This document shows positions 11,576 to 21,200 of a stretch of 64,000 nucleotides of DNA, in pieces. How positions within the stretch are numbered: the stretch's first letter is position 1; the number at the start of each line of letters is the position of its first letter. The DNA comes from Styela clava (taxonomy: Eukaryota; Chordata; Ascidiacea; Stolidobranchia; Styelidae): contig NC_135255.1 in assembly GCF_964204865.1 (NCBI RefSeq), forward strand, positions 9,763,135-9,827,134. Direction: 5' to 3'. The position numbers and the translations under genes were made by a program. Below the pieces are notes generated by a model. It was given only the letters and a program-made list of their open reading frames with translations, had not been told where the DNA came from and searched no databases.

Positions 11576-12030
11576 TGGACACGTTTAGTGGACATAACGA
11601 TCATTTTGTTTTTATGTTGTTCTTGTTGTTCTCTAACACTTTTTGGACACCTAGTGGAAATATTAAAAAACCGCTTTTCTCTTCGATAACTGGACCAATT
11701 GCTTTGAATTTTCAGTGGTTAAAGATGAAATTTTGCTCCAGGAGGCTATTATTTTCATTTATTTCAAATATTTCTGTTAGCTCTGTAAGATTTGTTTTTG
11801 TTTGCTATGACGTCACCGAACGTTCCGCGGATATCGGACGCCATTTTGTGTCCTACTGTACTGCTTCGCTTGGTGTGAATATATTTGTAGACTGTTATCT
11901 GACGATACGGTAAACCGTACTGTACTGCTTCGCTTGGTGTGAATATATTTGTAGACTGTGATCTGACGGTACGGTAAACTGTACTGCGAACAGACGTGTC
12001 CATATCTTTGGGCGTAGCTCTCTTGTGTTA
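11576..12030 (+). repeat. Dispersed repeat family, copy 2, with tandem duplication
   Basis: Contains the family core actggaccaattgctttgaa, then tcagtggttaaagatg, and near its end the 3' block cgtgtccatatctttgggcg, agctctcttgtg. A 64-bp unit starting tactgtactgcttcgcttgg is tandemly duplicated inside it (11854-11917 and 11918-11981), with only a few differences between units. ORFs through it appear fortuitous. Confidence 0.7.
11854..11981. repeat. 64-bp tandem duplication
   Basis: Two adjacent units, each starting tactgtactgcttcgcttgg and containing gaatatatttgtagactgt, then a bidirectional-looking gataccggta-like end. They differ at about three positions. A third partial unit (tactgcgaac) follows. 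This gives the minus strand a spurious repeated peptide. Confidence 0.8.
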
Positions 12031-12660
12031 TAATGTATTTGTGAACATGACGTCCACCTTCCACCATGTTCGTGACGTTGTTAATTGAGTAAGATTTCTG
12101 ATCCACTCGGTCTTCGTCGGTAGCGATAGGGCAGGCGAAGCGTAGGCTACGTCCACTTCCACCATATTGACTTGCGCACTCAGTTGGGCTAACAGGGAAG
12201 CAAGTTTGACCGAGTTTTGACTACCTGCCCACGAATCCTATTCAATCATCGGCGCATCGGCGAACCCTACAAGGTAAGCGAAGTTGTAGGGAAGCAACAG
12301 CAGACAAGAAAGAAAACAGGGGAGGGGTCTTCGGCAGTCAGGACACCGGACGAACAGAGGGCAAGGGAGACAGCATACAAACAAGAGCAGTAGCCAAGGA
12401 GATGTAGGGTAGGCCATCAATGCCAGCAGCAGGGCGACCAGCCCGCAAGCAGGTAACAGGAAATAAATGTCGGTCATCGATTCCAGCAGCAAAAGTTAGT
12501 TAGTAGTCAAGAAAAGAAGCTGGAGTAAGGGAAAATAAAATAGAGTGGTGGTAAATCAGCGAGGTCCCTACCTATAACTAACAGAGGGAGAAATGAGAAA
12601 AGTCAGGTAGTAGTTCACCTAGGCTGCTGCGTTGGTGCAGCAATGAATTGTTACCAAATA
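12031..12660. other. GC-richer island, no gene called
   Basis: This stretch is less AT-rich than its surroundings, with CAG/AGCAGC runs, and ends at accaaataaaacc (about 12653-12665). The longest minus frame (12492-12238) is very rich in Leu, Cys and Pro and resembles no family, so it is probably chance translation of purine-rich DNA. It could be repeat or retroelement untranslated sequence, given the retroelement relic at 13.7 kb. Confidence 0.35.
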
Positions 12661-12749
12661 AAACCATGCAAAATCGCAACACTTTACTAATTAATTAGCC
12701 ATGAATACTGAAATTTTGTCTTTTAATCTCAGATATAAGACCACTGTGA

Positions 12750-12789
12750 CACGTGTCCCACTTGTACCACGTGTCAAGTGGGACACGTG
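12750..12789. repeat. Perfect inverted repeat with CACGTG arms
   Basis: Left arm CACGTGTCCCACTTG (12750-12764) and right arm CAAGTGGGACACGTG (12775-12789) are exact reverse complements around a 10-nt spacer that contains another ACGTGT. A further partial copy (tacaagtaggacac) follows. It could be a hairpin, a MITE core or an E-box cluster. Confidence 0.75.
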
Positions 12790-12799
12790 ATACAAGTAG

Positions 12800-13680
12800 G
12801 ACACGGCATTTTGGAGACACCGCTACAGATCTAGATAAATCACAGTCTGAAATGTCCTGTATTTTGCAAAACATCAACTGTCAGCCTACAACTTGACACA
12901 TGATTTCTCACCTCTCAATCTCTCCATTTCTTTCAACTCCTGCATGGCTTATCATTGCTGCCCACGTTCTTGTCGACCTTATGAATTTGGACCAACTGCC
13001 ATCAGTAAAATTGGTTATTTTCCCCTCTTCCTCACAAACGTGCATTACAAAAACGGTCATTATTTTCTGAATCAAATATGCTGTTGCCTATATAGTAGTA
13101 CGGTATAAGTCTGCTGAATATTTAAGAATTGCCATTAAATTAATCATAAACTTTACATTCAAGCATGAAAATACCGAATCGTTGTTTGTGGCATATCTTT
13201 CTAGGGCTAGCCTTTCTTGAAGTTACCGCACCGTACCTATTCAACAACGTTATATGAACTAGTGCTCAACTAAAATTGCTATCCATGGTAAGGATCTGCA
13301 GGTGTTTAATAACCTACTTTTTAACACCGTCTTAGCATAACCTAACTACTAATAACTAAAAAAGGCGATGGGAAGGCTACTCAACACAAGAGTGGGCAGT
13401 ACAAACTGAGATTCATCCAACCGCCAACAGCTGATAAGATTTTAATTGTAAGGTCATGCAGAAGTCTGCGATCATTGGCCAATGTTACCGGATACGCAGG
13501 GAATATAGGACAGATGGTAGCACATATTTCTTGTAGTAAAAGCGTCTTTTTCGTAAAACGTGCAACTTTTGGAATTGGGAACAAGGTATTATTTGTTACT
13601 AAATTTCTAAGGAACATTTTAAAAGTTATTTCCAAGTAATCTCCTTATGTACGCTACGAAACTGAAATATAAACGTCCGC
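12800..13680. other. Intergenic, nothing recognised
   Basis: AT-rich sequence with no exon-like or transposon-end signal. It may include decayed retroelement sequence upstream of the protease-like relic. Confidence 0.4.
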
Positions 13681-13689
13681 GTCTCACGC

Positions 13690-14125
13690 CTATACGTATA
13701 CGCCTATACCTTCATATGATGTTCATGACAATGAAAACCAGACTTCAGTGCATGAGATTAATGATAAGTACAATGCTGATAATTTTTTTGCCGGTTCATA
13801 TAATTAAGTTGATTCATTTAATATTAATGGTCCTGATGAAGCTTTTGCTGTTTTATATGTGAATACCAACCGTGTCAAACTGAAAATTGGCACTAGTGCT
13901 AAATGCAATGTCCTGCCATTATGTATTTTTAATCGTGCCAGTTCTGATTAAAAGATTGATTGAAGAAATCGTGCATTTTTGATTGACCATGGGTCTTCTA
14001 ATAGAATTCCTCTAATTAGATTTAAATTTCAAGTTGTTGATAAAAATGTCACACCTATTCTTGGAATAAATGATTGTTCTAATTTGAATGTTTTTATTTT
14101 GAATGTGCATGAGTCGAAATCCCAA
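13690..14125 (+). pseudogene. Ty3/gypsy-type retroelement protease relic
   Basis: One plus frame reads DEAFAVLYVNTNRVKLKIG, then SAKCNVLP, and further on FQVVDKN...PILGINDC. This order matches the retropepsin region of gypsy-like retrotransposons: a K-x-K-I-D-T-G-A active-site block, a V-L-P strand, then I-L-G near the end. The copy is dead. The catalytic Asp-Thr-Gly triplet is altered to Gly-Thr-Ser, there are in-frame stops near 13806 and 13949, and frame continuity is lost. No LTRs, reverse transcriptase or integrase were recognised nearby. The open frame at 13647-13862 is a different frame and not meaningful. Confidence 0.6.
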
Positions 14126-14149
14126 AGTGTTCCTTTCGTACTTTTTGCC

Positions 14150-15235
14150 TGAGTCCGTTTGCAAAACTGCAAAGTGTTGTCACCTGTTTTGAGGTCCTGC
14201 TTAAGCTAAGTAAGCAAGGCCAATCTATCAGCTTCTTACCATGCTCCTACAACAACAAATTGGCATCTGAATCGCATCAGAAAACACGAATGTAACAGCA
14301 GGCAGTTTATTTCATACGAATAAAACGCAACCTGTTATTGTTCAATAAATAAAAGCGATCACAACAATATTTTGAAACAGCATAATAATATTTAAGTAAA
14401 TAAGATGAATTAGGAAAGGAAATAGTGGACATATAATTTACGTCACAATTTGCATGAAAAAATAAAATATTATTAAAAAGAAAATACCTGCAATAAGGAT
14501 AGTCATTATTTGTAACGCTGTTGGGAAGGCTTCTTGTCTAAGCACAATATGGTTATAGTTCTGATTATGTAAATATTAGTATTGAGAGTCAACTGTATTG
14601 AACGACAGTTTGCAGCAATGTTGATTTCATATAAACCTGTTTTCCATAATCGAACGATATAGCTACCATTTTTAGGATCGAATTTCTGGAGCTTGTGAAA
14701 AATCTTCTCGAGGAATATATTTTTCTGAAACAACAGTAAATAGTAGCCGTCTCAAAACGAATATAATTTTGTCTAATGTGACTGATGATTTGTACAGCAT
14801 GCAATCTCTTATCATTCATTCTGTAGAAGAATATACAAATGAACGAAATGTATATTATTTTAAATGAGTTTTATATAATTTTTTATATTGTAGAACATTT
14901 CATTAAAAATTCAGAATGAGAACACGAATCTTTGTATATCCGATGAAATCATAAAGCGCGTAACAGATACTCCAACGGAATGGGCAGCGAGCACTTAGCT
15001 TTTAAATATTGTTTCAAATTTTCTGTTGTTGGTATGATCGTCTGTGTTTTGCCTATTGAATGAAGGCTATAGCTATCCGGTATTTGTTGTGCGTCAGTGA
15101 TTGTCCTTGTCGCTCCAGAAAATTGAAGTGTTGGCCTGATTTGTGTGTCAAGCTTCGATATTTACTCTTTCCGATGCAGCGCGAACCTCGGACATCAATC
15201 TTTGTCAAGCGATTTGCTCGCACTCATTCTGTTCT
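14150..15235. other. Kv channel 3' flank
   Basis: Downstream of the channel stop codon on the minus strand, and presumably includes its 3' untranslated region. A clear polyadenylation signal close to the stop was not found; the next AATAAA-like hexamers on the minus strand are around 14.3 kb. No other gene was recognised. Confidence 0.4.
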
Positions 15236-18200
15236 TTACACGTCAGTTTCCACATGCGAAGATGTAATAGGCGAACTATTACTGATCACTTTAATGGATT
15301 CGTGACCCATCAAAGCTACATTATCGCAACATTTATTGTTCGGAGTTAGATTTTCTCTGCTGCTTTCTCGCGATAAATTTTTTGACATCAAGCTGGACGC
15401 ATCTTGGCGTGCTTGAGTCAATGACATCAACATCGTGGCGCCCTCTCCGATATTGATAGATGCTTGACTGCCGTGGATAGGAGAACCTGCATCAGATGAC
15501 ACGACGCTCTTTTTGCGTGTAAATGGTAGATATGGACACGTAGTGACGTGACTATACTGCGACTGTTCTTCTCCATCTGATTCACGATGATAAAAGTAAT
15601 TAAAGTTTGAAACGATAACAGGAACGGGTAGAGCAATGCAAAGCACGCCGGCGATAGCGCACAATGATCCGACGAATTTGCCGCCAACTGTTTTCGGACG
15701 CATGTCACCATATCCCACCTGAAAATAATCACAAAAATAGAATTATGGTTGGGTGTTAAATGAGCTTAAATCACGAGAAACACTACTTAGTGATGATCAA
15801 TCGTTTTGTAGCTGAAATCTCGATAATTCAGCAATAAACGGACGCTAAATTATTAGGGCGTGGAAACAAGTTTTGTCACTTGGTTCATGTTTCAAAAATA
15901 AGTTTAGAAATTAAATAACCGATCTGTTGCCAAAATGTTCATCGCTAAAGTAAATAGACAAAACAAATATTTGAAGAAATTTTTGTGTTGTGTAAAGTTG
16001 TTAAAGTTTACTTACCGTAGTCATTGTGACAACTGCCCACCAAAACGCCTCTGGAATCGACGTGAAATCGGTTCCTTGATTCGAATCGGCTTCGGCAAAA
16101 TACACTGCTGACGAAAACAATATAACTCCAATGAACAGGAAAAATATTAGCAGACCGAGCTCTCGCATTGATGCTTTTAAAGTTTGAGCCAAAATTTGTA
16201 ATCCTTTCGAGTGGCGTGAAAGCTTAAAGATGCGAAATACTCTTACAAGCCTTATAACACGAAGTATTGCAAGTGACATTCCTTTATTTGATGTATCCTC
16301 TCCCTCTCCTTTCGATAAATCCGTTCCAAGAGTAATGAAATAAGGCGCTATCGCCACAAGGTCTATTATGTTCATCATATCTTTGAAGAAATTGCACTTG
16401 TTGGGACAGCATAGGAAGCGTACGGTAACTTCTAAACTGAACCAGCAGATGCAGATAGTCTCAATAACCCAGAAAGGATTGTCGAACAGACTACGCGTTG
16501 GAGTTGTCGGCTCTGTGGATGTTATGCTATCTGATGATAATATAGCGGCAAGGGTTGGCGATATGATGTCAGAATTTGACGAAGATTTGATTCCACTGGT
16601 GCTGTTACTTGTTTGGCGATTTGGGTTCAGGGTCGGTAGTGTTTCCAGGCAAAAAGATATAATAGAAAGTAGAATAACAGAAACCGACATAATGGCGACG
16701 CATCGTGCAGCAGTGGAGCTTTCGGGATACCTATAAAAAAAGTACATTGAGAGTTAATTTTTACTTATCGACAAAAAGAGTGCACATTAGGTATAAGTCC
16801 GTATCGATTAGTTTTGTGTTTCGAATAATTTTAATGTTTTTCACTGATATATTGGCTTTGTGGCCTGGAATCACACATTACGGAATCGAGTCTTCTCTAT
16901 ATTTACCAAATCATAAACACAATATGCTGCTTGTTATGTCTCAGTTACTCGGAAGTTTTATTCAAACAGAAGGCTAGTGAAAACATTCTAATAAACAAGA
17001 GTTTTTGCGGACCATTCAACACTAACTTACTCGAACAACAGCCATATGCTTCTTTGTGGTTCCGTATTAGGCAGTGGCTTCTCTTTCTCTTTAATGTAGC
17101 CTTCATCCGCTTTATATTTTTCCAGAGCTGTTTGTCCGAGTTGATAAAATTTTATTTCTTCCGTAAATACGTCAATGGGAACATTTACAGGACGTCGTAA
17201 TCTTCCACCGCTCTGTTAATGGGAAAAAAATCTATAAATAGAAGGATTATAATGCAGAACGTTAAGTCCGATTAAAAACCCGTCAGTTGCCTCAACATGG
17301 TAATGTATACTCTAGTCAGGTTATTTGTTCCAGTTGATATTACCACAGATTCCACAAATTTAGGCCATTCGATTCAGAAGGTTAGTATCCCAGCGAGTTC
17401 TAATGGTAAAAAAATTCCTTCACTTCACTCAATAACTAAAGTAAAGTGTGTAAAAATACTATCTAAAAAATTATTGCCAACGCTACGCTTCATCTCCTAA
17501 AGGCTGAATTACAAAAATGTAACACTGTATTGTTATTAAAAATCAGGTAAACAAATATAAAACAATAGTTAGTTCCCAGTTCGAATCATTCCTATGGGAT
17601 TGAACTGGTATTGTTAGAACCCGTGATCGTTATCTGTCTTGAAGTCATATCAAATAGCGTGCGCTCTGTAGTCCTCAAAAGTTTTGTTTCGTTAAAGGTT
17701 GTGGAATTCCCCAATAATAACATTGCTGTTTATGTTGTCGCTATTCCCCAAAGCGACATCGAAATCTTGTTAATGAGAACGTTAAAATGAGTCACCTTGT
17801 TTTTGTCGTTAACAATTGACAACGCTACATGTATTTGTCGACAATATGCTTGTTGGCGGTTATTGAACCGCTCATTAACTAAGTTTGACAAACTAGTGTT
17901 TCATCACGTCCTCATTAGCAAGTCAATTTTATGCAAAAATAAAAACGTAGAAATGTATTACAATGCGATAACGACATCGTACAATCCGCTATAAGTTGCA
18001 TGTTAGGTGAACCCGTAACAGATTTAATGTAAAATAATTTTGTTCGTCATTTTTCGATGTTATAATCATATGTGGACATTTCTTTTTTAAATGTATCTGT
18101 ATATACTGCACAGTAAGTTTTTGTGATCCAGAAACCCAAACCTAAATTTACCTTTACATAGGATAAGTATTTGTGTACTACGCATCTGTAAAACGTTTTG

Positions 18201-21200
18201 GGTATGGACAGAGCTTTTGAGCGTTATCGGCAATTTAATCGAGAAAGATGCCGCAACGAGAACGGTCATGAAATATTTATTACGTTTCTTGCGCGCTGTG
18301 CAAATGGCAGTTACAGTATAACTCTAAAACCCGTAGCTTTGTGGAAAATTTATCATATTGATAATACACCCCATGTTCGGCTATACCATGAATTGAGTAT
18401 AAACATTGAATTTTCTGTATGCTCTTACTTGACCTTTCACATAAAGAATTTTAATATTGAATGAATTTTATCATGTTTATTACTGAGGAGGTATTTGCAC
18501 CGCGGCGTTCAAAATGATTTTCTTTGTTCTCATACGATAATGACAAATTGATAAATATGAATTATATTATTGGTATATTGGATGCATCTAATATTAAAAT
18601 TATTTTTTCGAAGGAGGATGGCAAAGAAACGTTTATTTACAATGAAAAATCGAGGCCAGACAAATATTTCGAAGAAGTTTTTCTCTATCTGATCGACCTT
18701 AGACTTCCCGGATTCAGGCTCCATCTCCGCCACCTCATCCATGTATTTTAAAGTTAGTTATGAGAAATATCATTGCGGAAGAATTCGGTACTAGCAAACA
18801 CAATAACCTATTATGTACAAGTAAGTCTACTGAGATATACAGTATGAAACGTCTTATTATTAAAGTGCAATTCCCAGCGATATATTATTTACTTCATACT
18901 GAGTTGAAATAAGTTTATTATTATATGAAGAAGAGACATTCCTAGCGACTGATTATGGATAGGGATGGCGGAATCGACTCCGGTATCGATTCTTCGTGGA
19001 TTTGACTAGAATCGATTTCGATGACTTGGAATCGATTCTTGGAGTAAAACTTGGATTGCAAACAAAGCATAACGTTTTGTGACACAAATATGTATAAACC
19101 GCTATGTGGAGTTGCTACTACGCGGCAAACTTCACTATATTTTACACTCTCTTCCCACTCGCTCGTTTGCGCGGGTCATGGACACGGGCCACATTTCATT
19201 CGAATACTTTTTTCTCTTATCTTTTGTCTATAAAATGTTTACACCCCAATCCGGCACACCGGAGTAGCAAAATAGCTCTTCAATAGGAAGAATGAAGCAT
19301 ATATTGAAAACCTGAACAATGATGGTATTGACAGATTAGAAGCAAGGGGCGGCGACATTGTTGACCAGGGAGGTGGAGGCTTCAACTGAGATATCAAAAT
19401 GTTTGAATGACAGAAATTTTGGCATATCGGCGACCCAAGAATATGTTGCAATGGTGGCAACAAAACAAAAATCTTATCCAAACATCGCAGTTGTCGTCCA
19501 AAAGTACCTCTTTGTCCCATCAACATCCGCTGCATCAGAAAGAGCATTTAGCTCAGCGGGGGTTAGACTTGAAGGAAGGCATGTAAACGAATTGAACTTT
19601 TTGGGTTGCAATAGATTTTTGTTTGCTACGACAGTGATGTTTTGGACCCAAAGTGGACATAGAGATCGTTTGGTTATTATGTTGTTTTTGTTAGAATTCA
19701 TTTTCTTGTTATTGTTAAAATATCTTTTCTCACCTACTGGAACTATTTATTGCTTTGAAATTTTCAATGGTTAAAAATTGTATTTTTTTTTCTCTAGAAG
19801 GCTTTTATTTTATGTATTTCAAACATTTCCGTGGGCTTTTGATGAATACGTTTTTTTGTGTGATTTTGTCTACTGTGACAGATTGAAAACCCATACTACT
19901 TAGTTTTGATCTTCGTGTCCATATATTTGAACATCGTCTCTTGTTCGATTTCCTATGGTATTGTTTAAGTGGGTATGTTTTCTCGGTAAGCTATGTCGAG
20001 GAATCAAGATTCGGAATCGAAAATTTAGGAATCGGATAATAATCGAATACTTGTAAGTAGTCATACTTAGCATTCCTAATTATGGAATCTATACCACATG
20101 AAAAAGTAGAAGATCCGATACAAATGGCGGAAGGTCTTAAGGTCTTTAAACAAAACGTTACTGAAACTTATTTGAATAAATTGATTTTATCGATTTTTTA
20201 CTTGAGTTGGGAATTCAGGGTTGATTCAATTGTCCAAAATGCAAGTTCCAATATGTGGTGGCTTATAACAAGTTCATTAACACGGGCCTGCTTGTGCCCT
20301 ATTTGTTCACGCTTTACATGTAACATTTTGTTATGGAGGGATTAATTGCTTGCCTCGGTTTGTTCATTCTTAAATGTTTATGGAAGGTTCAAAATGTCAG
20401 TGAGAACTATTTTAATTGTGAATGTATGTTGACCTTTTACGCTGATTTAATTCGTATATAACTTATACCATTACAGGTACAAACAATCGATGATCTCTTA
20501 TGATCGACACTTGGACATGTATGAATTTCCAACAATTTTCGTCCATGTTACATCAGGTGATTTACCCATAATGCACTCTTGAGCATAGGTTTAGTGAAGT
20601 AGCATTCAGATTTAGAGATTACATTCGTAAAATGTCACGTCCGTATCTGAATGAATGCTCTATATATAGCGTATTTCCTATTATAAGCAACATTTTCAGT
20701 GAAATTAACTGTTCTAGTACACAAAGCGCTTTAAATCATCAACCAAAACCGAAAGAATGGTCGCTCTGGTACGAGTAACAATAGAATAGATTTTAAAAGA
20801 TCAGACATGGTATTTATTACCTATCTCACTGAAAATACCCTTTTATCTACAAGCCATTAATAGCGACTTGAATCTAATGATTTTTTAGATACGACGAGGA
20901 AGTAGGGTTAGATGCTTTTTATTTCTCCGAATAAGAAGTCAAATTGAAGATTTTATTTCCATGTATAACAATTCGAATATAAAGTTCACGGCAAAATTCG
21001 AATGTTTAACCCATTTTCATAGTGCACATAATCTAAATTATTTGCTAGTTGCAAAAATGAAAAATGAACTCTTTATGCTCATCTCTACAAGTAAGGTCAT
21101 AAGTACTTGCAAAAAATTTTTACTCCATGAGGTGGTAGCGTGTTAATGAAATTTGTGAAATACAAACTAACTGGTGCTAGACCCAACAAAGGCGGCATCA

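Larger units (their letters stand above)
18952..20086. mobile_element. hAT transposon with perfect 8-bp target duplication
   Basis: The element proper is 18960-20078 (1119 bp). It starts TAGGGATGGCGG and ends CATTCCTA, so the imperfect termini are TAGGGATG and TAGGAATG. The flanks attatgga (18952-18959) and attatgga (20079-20086) are identical 8-bp duplications. Subterminal regions are rich in short ATCGATT/GGAATCGA motifs on both sides. It carries the C-terminal part of a hAT transposase (19358-19620) and a nested dispersed repeat (19640-19950). Internally deleted, non-autonomous. Confidence 0.88.

Noticed and set aside
11764-12106. Two minus ORFs with repeated YKYIHTKRSS peptides.
   Set aside because: The repetition comes from the 64-bp tandem DNA duplication within a dispersed repeat, not from a protein repeat.
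12238-12492. 84-residue hydrophobic Cys/Leu/Pro-rich minus frame.
   Set aside because: It is a translation of purine-rich DNA with no splice or family support, and the composition looks accidental.
13647-13862. 71-residue Met/Leu-rich plus frame.
   Set aside because: The protein-like signal in this stretch is in another frame (the retroelement relic); this frame is an overlap artefact.
16368-16736. 122-residue plus ORF opposite the Kv exon.
   Set aside because: Antisense shadow of a strongly conserved coding exon.
19640-19774. Hydrophobic tail of the ORF carrying the transposase motif.
   Set aside because: This part is translation of the nested dispersed repeat, not a membrane segment of the transposase.
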